From assembly GCA_017590115.1 (NCBI GenBank), contig JAGGNK010003335.1, forward strand, positions 13,970,779 to 14,034,778: a stretch of 64,000 bases of DNA, given 5' to 3'. The position numbers were made by a program, and so were the translations under genes. Shown here piece by piece: positions 12,279 to 23,308 of the stretch. The notes beneath the pieces were generated by a model. It was not told the DNA's origin and searched no databases. It was given only the letters and a program-made list of their open reading frames with translations. Source of the DNA: Montifringilla adamsi. Taxonomy: Eukaryota > Chordata > Aves > Passeriformes > Passeridae. The stretch's first letter is position 1; every line of letters starts with the position of its first letter.

Positions 12279-13571
12279 ATGGCCGCGGCGGGGACAGAGC
12301 TGCCCGGCGGCAACGCCAGCGCCAACCAGAGCGCCGCCGACCCCACGGTGTCGCGGGACGTGTGGGTGGTGGGCATGGGCATCCTGATGTCCCTCATCGT
12401 GCTGGCCATCGTCTTCGGCAACGTGCTGGTGATCACGGCCATCGCCCGCTTCCAGCGCCTGCAGACTGTCACCAACTACTTCATCACCTCGCTGGCCTGT
12501 GCCGACCTGGTCATGGGGCTGGCCGTGGTGCCCTTCGGCGCCTGCCACATCATCATGGAGATGTGGAAGTTTGGGAACTTCTGGTGCGAGTTCTGGACCT
12601 CTCTGGACGTGCTGTGCGTCACGGCCAGCATCGAGACCCTGTGCGTCATCGCCGTGGACCGGTACTTCGCCATCACCTCCCCGTTCAAGTACCAGAGCCT
12701 GCTGACCAAGGGCAAGGCGCGCGTGGTCATCCTGGTGGTGTGGGTGGTGTCGGGCCTGACCTCCTTCCTGCCCATCCAGATGCACTGGTACCGGGCAGAC
12801 CACGAGGATGCCATCCGCTGCTACCAGGACGAGATGTGCTGCGACTTCTTCACCAACCAAGCCTACGCCATCGCCTCCTCCATCATCTCCTTCTACCTGC
12901 CCCTCGTTGTCATGGTCTTCGTGTACGCCAGGGTCTTCCAGGTGGCCAAGAAGCAGCTGCAGAAGATAGACAGGAGCGAGGGGAGGTTTCACACCCAGAA
13001 CAAGGAGCAGGAGCAGAAAGGGGGAGCTGGGCACCGCCGCTCCTCCAAGTTCTTCTTGAAGGAGCATAAAGCCCTCAAAACCCTGGGCATCATCATGGGC
13101 ACCTTCACGCTGTGCTGGCTGCCCTTCTTCATCGTCAACATCGTGCACGTCATCCAGGACAACATCATTCCCAAGTACCTGTACATCCTCCTGAACTGGC
13201 TGGGCTACGTCAACTCTGCCTTCAACCCCCTGATCTACTGCCGCAGCCCCGACTTCAGGTACGCCTTCCAGGAGCTGCTGTGCCTGCGCAGGTCCGCCCT
13301 GAAGATGTACGCCAACGGCTACTCCAACAGCAACGGCAGGAGCGACTACAACGAGGAGGACAACGGCTACCCCCTGGCCCCGGATAAAACCTGCGACTTG
13401 CTCTGCGAGGAGGGCTCCTTCCCTCGCCCCGAGGACTTTTTGCACGGCAAAGGTACTGTGCCCGGCGGGGAGGGTGCTGGGGGCTCGGGCGGGGGTTGCA
13501 CAGAGGAGCCTTTGCAAGGAAAATCGACCTCCTTTCATAACAACAGTGATTATTTTTTAGAGAGTGCCTAA
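12279..13571 (+). CDS. ADRB2: Beta-2 adrenergic receptor (class A GPCR), complete, intronless
   Basis: Encodes a 430-residue plasma-membrane receptor for adrenaline and noradrenaline that couples to Gs and adenylyl cyclase. Seven membrane segments lie at roughly 29-55, 66-91, 100-132, 146-168, 194-220, 266-292 and 301-322. Visible landmarks: N-glycosylation sites N12 and N16; ligand Asp D110; DRY at 127-129; catecholamine serines S200, S201 and S204; CWLP at 279-282; N306; NPLIY at 316-320; a palmitoylation-type C335 after helix 8; and a PKA-type RRSS at 253-256. Extracellular cysteines C103, C181, C187 and C188 are kept, but the loop-2 glycosylation site of the human receptor is absent. The start was chosen for its Kozak context and alignment; the frame is open upstream only by chance. 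The tail after GTVP (392-395) is glycine-rich and ends in LESA, not in a PDZ ligand. Human ADRB2 has 413 residues. ADRB1 and ADRB3 are excluded by the near-identity of the core and by synteny. Confidence 0.98.
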   Translation: MAAAGTELPGGNASANQSAADPTVSRDVWVVGMGILMSLIVLAIVFGNVLVITAIARFQRLQTVTNYFITSLACADLVMGLAVVPFGACHIIMEMWKFGNFWCEFWTSLDVLCVTASIETLCVIAVDRYFAITSPFKYQSLLTKGKARVVILVVWVVSGLTSFLPIQMHWYRADHEDAIRCYQDEMCCDFFTNQAYAIASSIISFYLPLVVMVFVYARVFQVAKKQLQKIDRSEGRFHTQNKEQEQKGGAGHRRSSKFFLKEHKALKTLGIIMGTFTLCWLPFFIVNIVHVIQDNIIPKYLYILLNWLGYVNSAFNPLIYCRSPDFRYAFQELLCLRRSALKMYANGYSNSNGRSDYNEEDNGYPLAPDKTCDLLCEEGSFPRPEDFLHGKGTVPGGEGAGGSGGGCTEEPLQGKSTSFHNNSDYFLESA

Positions 13572-14134
13572 AAACTAACAGCTGCGAGAAATCCCAAACT
13601 CAGACTCTGCAAAGCAAGGCTGGCCCCTGGCAGGGTGGAGGGGCTGCTGGCAGCCCCCCTGGTTCGGGGCACCACCCGGGGGTCTCTTAGCGGGGTGGGG
13701 GATGCCAGGCTGTGCAGAATGCTCGTCCTCGGAGGGACTTTCTGGCCGTGGCCGGGACTGAACTGGCCTGGGACTGAGCTACCTCATGACCTTGCAGGGA
13801 GCTGGGAGTGGGGCTGGACCCCCCTGCACCGTGGGACTGCTCCCGGTCCCCTTCTCACAACACCAGGAGCCCTCCAGGCCAGGAGGGCACCTGGGGCGGG
13901 GGTGGCAGGATTGTCCAGCCCGGGGCACTTTGCAGAGGTGGCAAAACTCCTGAATTTGATCTGCGACAAACCGGCGGGGAAGGGATGCAGGCAGCGGGGC
14001 GGGCTCGGGGCTGCCGGCTCTGGGACAGTTTGATCACCGTCCAGAAACTGCGAATGCTCTCTGGGGTTTTGTTTTACCAAGTGTTACAGGACTTTCTGTA
14101 GGGGAAAACCCCCAAAAGCAGTGATAGAAATAAA
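13572..14134 (+). other. ADRB2: ADRB2 3' untranslated region
   Basis: The region from the stop codon to the first AATAAA spans about 560 bases and is GC-rich in its first half. No coding content is seen. The end is inferred from the polyadenylation signal only. Confidence 0.6.
14129..14134 (+). terminator. ADRB2 polyadenylation signal AATAAA
   Basis: This is the first canonical AATAAA after the ADRB2 stop codon. It is followed within about 20-40 bases by a GT-rich run (GTGAGCCTGTGACTGTGGC), as expected for a downstream element. Confidence 0.65.
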
Positions 14135-14443
14135 CGGAGCGTTTGCCTAGAATGTGAGCCTGTGACTGTGGCACTCAGGAATGTGGCACTGGGAAGTCGG
14201 GTGACACGCGGCTACAATCACAGCCCAGCCAAAAGCTCGTAAAGCGCCCGGTTTGTTTAGCTGCAAGGCTCAGATGACAGCGAGCCCGGGGAGGAGGGAC
14301 GGGAGGAGGTTTGGATTTTCCGTGGCACCTTGGAAGCGCCGCTCAGACCGCGGGACGGCTGCAAATCTCTTGGGCTGGGTGTGGAGGGGTTTTTGTCCCG
14401 TGTGCCAGGCTCTGCCTGGTGTCCCCGGGCAGGGTGGGCTGCG

Positions 14444-14514
14444 GGACAGGACGAGACGGGACAGGACAGGACAGGACAAGACAGGACGAGACAGGACAGG
14501 ACAGGACAGGACAG
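14444..14514. repeat. GGACA pentanucleotide microsatellite
   Basis: About fourteen copies of a 5-bp GGACA unit with GACGA and GACAA variants. The + strand is purine-rich. It lies 0.3 kb past the ADRB2 polyadenylation signal. Confidence 0.9.
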
Positions 14515-15069
14515 TCCCTGGCTGGAGGGGAGCAGCGATTTGTGTTGGGGGTGCACCCCGGTGTGACACGCTGGACCAGCGGCCGGGAGGGTGTGCAGTG
14601 CGGGGTTCTTTCAGGAATACTCGGGAAAAGGGCAGGAAAAACTCCCGGGACCTCTCGGGCCGCCGTGTCCCGGGGGATGCTTGGGGGATGCTCGGGTGTG
14701 CGGACCCCCCCGCATTTCCACGCACCGCGGGGGTGTTGGTGGCGTTGTCGCTGTCGTTGTGGTCAGTTTGGGGGTGAGGGGACACCTGGGTGCCCGGGAC
14801 ACCTGGGTGCAGGGAGCACGGAGGGGACATTGCTGCTGCGAGGTGTGGGGACAAACTGCCCGAGCTCTCACACCCCTCAGGGCAAAAAGGGCTCTGGGAG
14901 CTCCTGCTGCTCCTTTTTCTGTTTCCTAAAGTGCTGCTGATCCTGCCTGGGAAGGAGGAGAAGCTCTAAGAGCCCTGTCTTCCCCAGGCGCTGTAACTGA
15001 CCCGGCTCCTCTTGTCCCCTGCCCAGCTCAGCACTGCAGCAGGGACAGGGAATGTGGCTTTTAATCCAA

Positions 15070-15334
15070 TCAGGTTTGTCCCAGTGAAGAATGGACCCAT
15101 CCAAGTTAAAGGAATTCAGTTCCTCCAGGAGAATGATGTGGGAAACGGTGTCAAAGCTCAATTAAATCCAGGCTGGCATCACCCACAGCCTTTTCCTCAT
15201 CCATGGAGTGCCCACCCTGTCACAGGAGATCAGGTCCCTGTTTTCCAGCTCAGGGGGTACCTGCAGGACAGCTGGTTTTACTGTTAAACACTGAGACCAG
15301 GAAGGCATTGGGAAGCTCAACCTCTCCCTCATCC
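15070..15334 (-). mobile_element. Internal CR1 fragment, near-identical to 18624-18892
   Basis: The segment resembles the reverse complement of a bird CR1 reverse-transcriptase region (GTGGGAAACGGTGTCAAAG, then CATCCATGGAGTG). It matches 18624-18892 with three substitutions and one short indel, and both edges are sharp. Unlike the other copy, it has no CR1 3' terminus on its left side, so it does not look like an independent retroposition product. Confidence 0.8.
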
Positions 15335-15548
15335 TCCTGCAGGGGTGCCAGCAGTGCCCCAGGTGCTCAGAGGGCTCGGCCAAGGAAGGGTGCGGTGACA
15401 CGGTGACATTTGTGGCCTGAGAGGCCGCAGGGCAGCCCCGGGATAAACACGAGCAGGCGAAGGGCAGGAGCGGGGCTGGCAGGCAGCGCTGCTTGCTCCG
15501 TGCTGCACAGGCACCGAGAGCCCCGAGGCTGCGGGGTGCTGGGGAGGA

Positions 15549-16285
15549 ACACTCGGTGCAGGTACACACCTGGTGTAGGTCACACTCGGTGAAGGGACAC
15601 ACTCAGTGTAGGTGCACACTCGGTGTAGGTCACACTCGGTGTAGGAACACACTTAGTGTAGGTGCACACTTGGTGTAGGTCACACTCGGTGTAGGAACAC
15701 ACTTAGTGTAGGTGCACACTCGGTGCAGGTGCACACGGTGTAGGTCACACTCGGTGTAGGAACACAGTGTAGGTGCACACTTGGTGTAGGTGCAGAGTGT
15801 AGGAACACTACTCAGTGTAGGTACACACCTGGTATAGAAACACTACTCAATGTAGGTACACACTCAGTGTAGGAACACAGTGTAGGAACACACTTGGTGT
15901 AGGAAAACACTCAGTGTAGGAGCACACTCGGTGTAGGAACACTACTCAGTGTAGGTACACACTTGGTGTAGGTGCACACAGTGTAGGAACACAGTGTAGG
16001 AACGCATTCAGTGTAGGAACACACTTGGTGCAGGTACACAGTGTAAGAACACACTCGGTATAGGAACACACGTGGTGTAGGTGCACACTCGGTCTAGGAA
16101 CACACGTGGTGTAGGTGCACAGTGTAGGAACACACTTGGTGTAGGTGCAGTATAGGAACACTACCCAGTGTAGGTACACATCTGGTGTAGGAACACACTT
16201 GGTGTAGGAAAACACTCAGTGTAGGTGCACCCAGTGTAGGAACACTACTCAGTGTAGGTACACACTCGTTGTAGGCACTCACTCC
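15549..16285. repeat. 16-17-bp minisatellite, about 43 copies
   Basis: About 740 bp made of units such as GTGTAGGTGCACACTCG and GTGTAGGAACACACTTG, with shorter 11-16-bp variants interspersed. It is the largest array in the window. The variants are mixed rather than ordered. It is non-coding. Confidence 0.95.
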
Positions 16286-18341
16286 GGGGTGCAGATGCAA
16301 TTTAGCTCCGTGCAGTCTGTGATTACTAAACAGCATTCAGGAGAAATGAGAATTAACCTCTTGATTGCAGAGATCAATATCTCTGCCTGGTTTATCTCCT
16401 GTATCACTTTATCTCCTGTCAGTCTCTTCTGTTCTGCAATGCCCAGGGCACCGCGGGTTTGAGGAGGCACAGAGGGATGATCTTGCAGTGTTGGGGGGTC
16501 AGACCAGCCCCCAGCAGGCTCCAGTTCTCCCTATCTGGAGGCAGGACCCTGTGGCACAGAGACTTCCCATGCCCACATCTCTGCTGTGGTTTGTATTTTC
16601 ACTGTGGTGAATTATTTGCATTTCAGTAGCACTTGCGGAGCAGGGTTTGTTGTCCAAATAATTGTTCTCTTTTTTTGGCTTCCTCTTCTTACTTCAAATA
16701 TTGTGGCTGCGGGTAGCCAAAGCTGAGATGAGTGAGTGATTATTTGCAGAACCACTCCAGCACCCAGAGCACGTGGATGTGGAGGGGACAGGGAATTTTG
16801 GGCTGTTTGCACTGGACAAATGACCTCGGTGCTGCAAAGCTCAGCTGCACTTACAGGAAACCTCAAGCTTGCAGTGGAGTCTGGGTGTTGAAAGTCTGAT
16901 TTCTTTCCTCTAAGGCAACATTAGTAAAACTGGTGAAATATAAACTGTGCAGCTCTGGGGACAGCTGGAATAAAAAGAGAGAAATAGTGGATGAAAAAAT
17001 ATTATGGCACCACCAAAGCCAAACCTTTCCGTGGCTGGGAAAAAGAAAACCAACTTTGGCCTGTTAAAATATTTTGTATTAAAAAGCTTTATAGACACAT
17101 TAAAAAATGGAGCATTGAAGTCAGGAGTCGCTGTTTAAATTGGATTTTAGGATTTTACACTGGCAGAGTTCGCTCAGGTTAAACACATCTGATAAAACAT
17201 ACTGTGGTGACTTCACTGGAGGGAAATCAGTGACAAACATGAAATTCTTCCTGCAAACAGAGCAGGCAGAAGCAAACACTCTGCTGCTGGCTGTACCTCG
17301 TGCCACTGCCACAGAGGTGGGGACACAGAGGGGACACAACCCCAGGTGTTGCTGTGCAGCCAGCTGGAGCTTGGCCCTACATTCACTGCTTTTATCCACT
17401 TTGGCCAAACAGATTGTTTTTGTTTTTAAAGTTTTGCTGGAGTGAATGCCACAAACACAGCTTGGGTGTTGTTACAAAATCCTGCCCTGGCTCCTAGCCT
17501 GGGACTGGGGCAGCTGCAGTTTCCACAGTAGGGCTGTCTTTGCTCCATCCCCCAGCACAGAAAGCTGCTGGGTTACACCAATCCTTTGCCTCTTGAGAGC
17601 ATTCCTGGGTAGCTTTGGCTGTCTGGGCAGCCAGGGCTGGAAATGCTGCTTGCTGTGGCACTGGGGAGATGTGGAAGTGAACAAGGAGGAGGAAAAAGGG
17701 TCTGGGTGGAGATCCCCACCTGGAGGTGTGCCTCGAGTGCCTTTTTAGGGCTGGCTATTCCCAAAGTGCCTCATATCCCAAATTGTTCAGCAATTCCTGC
17801 AGTCCAGCACTGCCCACAGGGGCATCTTGCACTGTCCTGGGTGTCAGGGCTGTGCCTGCCCCAGCCTGACCTGTGGAGCTGGACCCTGTGTTTGGGGTTT
17901 GTTTTCACAAACAGGATGGGACTGCTGGGGTACATTCTTTGAGCTTTCATTGCAGCATCAGCCTCATTGCATGGCTGAGACAATGAAAGATGGTAAAAGC
18001 TCATGTACAGTGAGCTTACCTTTATTAATTCCCACAGACCCCACCCTGGGGCTCAGGGGAGGGTGAGGTCCCAGCACAGCAGAGAGGGAGGGCAGAGATT
18101 TCAATTCCCAAATGCCCCCAAATGTTTGAAAATGGGTCAGGGATTAGGAGTGTGGAAAGGAGAGCCTGCAGAGGGAGTGGATGTGTGAGCAGCACATGGC
18201 TCTGCCCCCTCTCTCCCAGCTGCTGGGCTTTGCAGAGCTTATTTCAGGTTTATTTACTACAAGGGCTGTGTTTGTGCCACTCCAGGAGGGCATGGCCAGG
18301 CAGCCTTCACTCACCTCTCAGCATCTCTAGCCCTTGTGGTG
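16286..18341. other. Intergenic DNA without recognisable genes
   Basis: The sequence is mostly unique. AT-rich stretches lie at 16600-17200. No exon, RNA gene or mobile element is recognised. Confidence 0.5.
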
Positions 18342-18892
18342 TAGAATCACAGACACTTCTAGGCTGGAAAAGGCCTTGAAGGTCGAGTCCAGGAATAACC
18401 CAGCATTCCCATGGATGCAGATCCCTCTGCAGAGGTGTCCTGCCCTCCAGCAACATTCCCCTGCAGTGTATGAACTGAGTGAGGATGTACTCAATCCCCT
18501 CATCCAGATCATTAATGAAGATATTAAACGAGATTGGCCCCAAACTGAGCCCTGGGGACAACTCTGGTGACTGAGCACCAGCTGGATTTATTCCATTCCC
18601 ACTCTCTGGGTTTTGTAACCCAGTCAGGTTTGTCCTAGTGAAGAATGGACCCATCCAAGTTAAAGGAATTCAGTTCCTCCAGGAGAATGATGTGGGAAAC
18701 GGTGTCAAAGCTCAATTAAATCCAGGCTGGCATCACCCACAGCCTTTTCCTCATCCATGGAGTGCCCACCCTGTCACAGGAGATCAGGTCCCTGTTTTCC
18801 AGCTCAGGGGGTACCTGCAGGACAGCTGGTTTTACTGTTAAACCAGTAAAGAGACCAGGAAGGCATTGGGAAGCTCAGCCTCTCCCTCATCC
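18342..18892 (-). mobile_element. CR1 LINE fragment with 3' end and part of the RT region
   Basis: Starting with AGAATCACAGACACTTCTAG (the CR1 3' tail in reverse complement), it continues into the ATTAATGAAGATATTAAACG and CTGAGCCCTGGGGACAACTC blocks typical of CR1 ORF2 antisense sequence. The right part (18624-18892) is duplicated at 15070-15334. The frame is degenerate, with no intact protein. Confidence 0.85.
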
Positions 18893-19892
18893 TTTGTGTC
18901 TCCCTAGTAAAGGATGGAGATTCTCCTCAGCTGTCCTTCTCTTGCTGATGTATTTACAGGAGCATTTTTAATTGTCTTTTTTGACAGCAGTCATTAAATT
19001 CTAGCTGGACTTTGGTCCCTTTAACTTTTCTCCCTTCATCTCCCTGCAACCTCATTGTCCTGAATTTCCTGCCTCTTTCCCAAAGGTCCTGGACTCTCCT
19101 TTTTATCCTGAATTCCAGACAAAACCCTCTGTCCTGCCAGCCTTGTTTTCTCCCCTGCTGGCTCATCCAGCACACGGGCACAGGCTTCTCCTGCACCTTT
19201 AATTCCATCTCCAGACCCCACAGACCGAGGCAAAGCTTTGTCCCTCCCTCTGCCAGCCCTCTGCCTCCCGGTGTTTATTTTCCCTGGGTGATGAATCCAT
19301 TTCCCAGGGAGATGGCTTTATGAGCACGTTCATTCCTCTGGCAGGAGGTAGCACGGCCCTGCTCTCTGCTCTCTGTTCTCTGTCAAAGTGCCACCCTGAG
19401 AGCAGCAGGGCAGGTTTCCTCACCAGGCAGTGTCCCTGAGCTGTGGGGATGGAAGGAGCACCTGGGGAAGGTGCTGCTGCTCTTGTCACAGCGTTCCCCC
19501 CGTGTCCCCCTCCCCAGCTGCCCTGGGGCAGCCCTTTGGCTGACCCCTCTTTGGTAACTCCTGCAATGGGAACAGGACACAGAGAGTTCTGCAGCTTCAG
19601 GGGAGCACAGAGGGACAGGCAGTGGCACTCCAGGCTCCCTGAGATCCGTGTTCTGCAGGGTGAGGGATCCTTTCATCTCTGTTTTCACACTTTGCAGGGT
19701 TTCTCTGCTCCGTGGCCACCTTGGCATCTCCTCCCTGTGCAAAAACCTGCTCCAGTGTGAAAGCTTGGCTCTCTCTGAGACTTCAACCCAGCAGCCCCAG
19801 CATTTCTGCCCCTTGTTCTACTTTTATTGGAGCTCTTCTGAAAGCAAACACCAGCACTAATTTCTCTTGCTGGGGGCAGAGAGAGCAGAGTA
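18893..19892. other. Intergenic DNA without recognisable genes
   Basis: Unique sequence between two CR1 elements. Nothing recognisable is seen beyond short open frames on both strands. Confidence 0.5.
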
Positions 19893-20164
19893 GAGGACAC
19901 AGTCTCAAGCTACGTCAAGGAAGGTATAGGTTGGATATTAGGAAAAAAATTTTCACTGAAAAAATAATAAAGCACTGGAATTGTCTTCCCCGGGAGGTGG
20001 TGGAATCACCATCTCTGGATGTGTTTAAAAAAGGCTGGACATGGCAGTTGGTGCTATAGTCTAGTTGAGGTGTTAGGGCTTAGGTTGGACTTGATCTTAG
20101 AGGTCTCTTCCAACCTCATTATTCTGGGATTCTGGGATTCTGGAATTCTGGGATTCTGGGATTT
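19893..20164 (+). mobile_element. CR1 LINE 3' end with octamer tail
   Basis: A sense-oriented CR1 tail: AGGTATAGGTTGGATATTAGG, the block GGGAGGTGGTGGAATCACC, GACTTGATCTTAGAGGTCTC, then five ATTCTGGG-type octamers at 20120-20163, which are the diagnostic CR1 3' repeat. The start is 5'-truncated. Confidence 0.9.
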
Positions 20165-21106
20165 TACAGTGAGCACACAGCCCGGGCTGTGAGGATGCTG
20201 GGGCTTGGCTACACCCTCACATCAACACATTTCTGTGGGGCACCAGCTGCACCCACAGTCACCTGGAGGTGCTTTTTGTCATTTTCCAGAGCGGGGCAGG
20301 AATATTCCAGCAGCACTGGCTCCTGGGAGATGCTGTCCCCACAGCAGACCTTGTGGAACAGCCCTTCCCTGTTGTACCCTGGTGTTTGCCTGGCACAAAC
20401 AAAGTCCCTCGGGGTTTTAGAGACACAGCCCAGCTCTAGACAGAGCTGGAAATGGAGTTTGCACAGCTTGGAAGGAGATTCTCTCTCCAGGACACAACCC
20501 CTGGATCTGGCAGCAGGAATTGCTGTGTGTAAAGGTGCTGAATCAAGGACAGTATTTAAGGGGGCACTGAGATTTTTTTTTTTAACTTTCTCCATCATTA
20601 AAAAAAGTGGATTTGCTACTTCTCCATGCATGCAATTTCAGTTTTGCCATTTTCCCTATGGCAGGAGCATCCAGCTGAATTTCTGTGCAATATTGCCAGT
20701 GCCAGGGAGAGTGGATTGGGAAATATTCACTTGTTTCCTGTCCTTGGTAAGGACATTTTGCACAAGTGCACATATAAATACATGTCTGTGTGTATATATC
20801 CATTATCTACATACAGCAGTATGTAGAGCTGTACATAAACAAGGAAATGTAAAGGGTTTGCTATGCCAGGTAAGTACAGAGATGAAGATCTGTATGTGCA
20901 AAACTCCGAGTATTTATTGCAGGTCCTATTGACTGACATGTTGAAATAAAGAGGATTTATGGGACTTATGCTGTAGTCAAGTGTCCTTGCTTAAAGCCAT
21001 TTCTCCCATATTTCCCAACATCTTCCCAGTGAATCCTTCAGGGCTCATTAAAGAAAACAAACACCTCAAGGAGCAGGGAGGAAACACAGTGTGGACAAAA
21101 ACTTAA

Positions 21107-21110
<4 letters not shown>
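20165..21110. other. AT-rich intergenic DNA
   Basis: Unique sequence that becomes AT-rich after 20560. It includes a TATATA- and CATAC-rich patch at 20770-20835. No gene is recognised; a 247-codon frame at 20189-20932 has no family signature. Confidence 0.5.

Positions 21111-21160
<50 letters not shown>
21111..21160. repeat. TTA trinucleotide microsatellite
   Basis: About sixteen TTA repeats end at the left side of the sequence gap. Confidence 0.95.
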
Positions 21161-21163
<3 letters not shown>

Positions 21164-21178
21164 TGCAATTGTGTATTT

Positions 21179-21245
21179 NNNNNNNNNNNNNNNNNNNNNN
21201 NNNNNNNNNNNNNNNNNNNNNNNNNNNNNNNNNNNNNNNNNNNNN
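21179..21245. other. Assembly gap of 67 N
   Basis: A run of unknown bases lies between a TTA array and a TTTTA array. The 15 bases on its left (TGCAATTGTGTATTT) are repeated exactly on its right, which suggests two contig ends that were not merged. Confidence 0.98.
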
Positions 21246-21255
21246 TGCAATTGTG

Positions 21256-21333
21256 TATTTTATTTTATTTTATTTTATTTTATTTTATTTTATTTTATTT
21301 TATTTTATTTTATTTTATTTTATTTTATTTATT
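21256..21333. repeat. TTTTA pentanucleotide microsatellite
   Basis: About fifteen uninterrupted ATTTT units follow immediately on the right contig edge of the gap. Confidence 0.95.
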
Positions 21334-23308
21334 ATTCCAGTGCTTTCAGCCCTGGCAGGAGAGGGGGCTGTGGGTGCTCAGCACTCTCTGGTTTTCCCCT
21401 CTCCCATCAGGATCTGCAGACAGGGATTCAAAACCCACCTGCTTCTCTGCTTGGGCTGGCAGCAGTGGGTTGCTCCCATGCCCCCGTGGCAGCTCTCCCA
21501 GCTGGCAGGGTTTAATCCTCTGCTGCTGCCATCAGTGCCAGCATCCCCTGGGGCTGGGAGGGAGCTGCAGCTTCCCCAGCTGTGCGGGTTTGGAATTTGG
21601 GCTGGGACAGGGTGAGGAGGTGACTTGTCCTGCAGGAACGGGGTGGCAGCAGCACTCCTGCCTGCCCCAGGTTGCTTCATCTTGGAAAAGCTCCTGGAGG
21701 TGTTTCTTTGGAGAGGCACCAACCTCCTGGCCAGTCCTCGGGTGTCCTGATGTCCCTCCTGCTTCAAGTGGGGGTGAGGAAAGAACAGGAGTGATGCAAA
21801 GCAGGATGCCAGCCCAGAATGTGGCAATGACAAGGATTTTGTGTCCTTTGTGCCGCTTAAGCCCAGGATGAAGCCTTGGCAGCAGAGGACACTGTGCCCT
21901 GCACATTTTGAGGCTTCTCCTTTCCAGAAACAACAGCAGGGAATTGTTGTGTAGCCGGGACAGGGAGGTTGCACCAGGCATTTCCTGCCAAATTATAATA
22001 ATTTGTGCTTTCAAGGGATGGAGAGCCCCAGCCATGGCTGACTGCAGGAGGAAAAAATCAGCCAGGCCTTCAGCATCCGTGGGGCAGCAGCAGCTGCCAC
22101 CCACCTTTCCCCATTCCTGTTAAAACAGGACATTCCTGACAGGGAATATTTCACCTGGAAAGCTGGTTGGGTTTAAGAGGTGCTCAGAGCCAGGCCTGAT
22201 TGCCCCTGAGGGTGCCAGCAGCCCCTCCTGGCTCTGATCCTCCAGGAATGCCAAGGAAAGGCCTCAGGGAGCCGCAGCGGCCACTGGCAGAGCCTGAGGG
22301 CTCAGGGACACAATCCACAGCAAGGGGATGTCCCAGCCCTCAAAACAGTCCCCCAGTGGCTCTGCAGCCTCAGCACAAACAGCAAATGGCCTCTGGGGAG
22401 GCCCTGCCAAGTCCTTTTCCCCTCATGTAAATATTTTTTCCTCTTAAGTGTATGTGAGTGTGAAAAACCTCTCTTTCATCTTTGGGGTTTTTTTTTTTTT
22501 TTTTTTTTCTCCCTGGCTGAAGGAAATGCTTGTTCATCCCTGGGTGGGAACAGCTTCATCTTGATACTTTGCAGCTGAAGCAAGAAGCACGCTGTGGAAA
22601 ACATTTCTTATCACCCCCAAAGCCACAGTGCAGTCAGATTAAATGGTGCCTGTCAGGACATGACCTCCTTGGTGGCTGTTGCATGGAGGTCCCATGGGAC
22701 ATCACATTGTGAGGCAGCCTTGGAGAAGACTTCAGAAGCAGTGCAAAATATCCCTGGGGTTTCAGGATTCCAAAGCCTGAAAGTCCCACCCTGTTGTGTT
22801 TGACATGTGAGTGGAAACGCGTGGCTTTTTTTTCTGAGAAAAACTGGAGACCTAAATAAGTTTCTTGCAGTCTGGCCTTGAAATCAAAGGTCTCAGTGGG
22901 AGCTGTGTGTGTTTTCTGATGGTGGTGGTGAGAGGAAGTGTGTCTGCACACAGCAGAGTGGTGGCACCCCCAAAATATCTGTAGGGGAGTAGGCTGGGGG
23001 AACTGGGTCAGTTCACGGGGGAATCTGTTCTCACTGCCCAGAGCTTTCCTCCCTCTCCATTCCCCTCACCTGCCTGGGAAAGGCTGGGATCAGGCTGTCA
23101 CCCCTCTGCTCCAGCCCTCGAGCTGAGCTCTGCCTCATGAGAACCAGGAGCTGCTGCTGGTGGTGGTTTTTGAGAGGAACAGTGTCAGCAGCATGGCCAG
23201 CCCTGCAGGAGAGAATGATGCTGAGATAAACCTGAACCACACTGGCCTGGGGCTGGGGCCTCAGCAGAACCCAAATCCTGCTCTGAGCTCTGCCTTGACA
23301 CCAGAGTG
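21334..23308. other. Intergenic DNA without recognisable genes
   Basis: Unique sequence. A run of 21 T lies at 22488-22508. No exon or mobile element is recognised. Confidence 0.5.

Larger units (their letters stand above)
11740..13580. other. CpG-rich island over the ADRB2 promoter and coding exon
   Basis: CpG density rises sharply from about 11.75 kb, with many CGCG, GCGC and CCGG sites, and stays high through the coding exon. This fits the CpG-island promoter of an intronless receptor gene. Codon third positions in the ORF are strongly G or C. The boundaries are judged by eye. Confidence 0.7.

Noticed and set aside
12072..13538. 488-codon antisense open frame across ADRB2
   Set aside because: It mirrors the receptor's GC-rich codon use; no homology, and the sense frame is unambiguous.
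15549..16285. CRISPR-like regular repeats
   Set aside because: The units are directly adjacent with no unique spacers and the DNA is vertebrate; it is a minisatellite.
20189..20932. 247-codon + frame
   Set aside because: Runs from GC-rich into AT-rich DNA without a change in frame quality; no motif or splice context.
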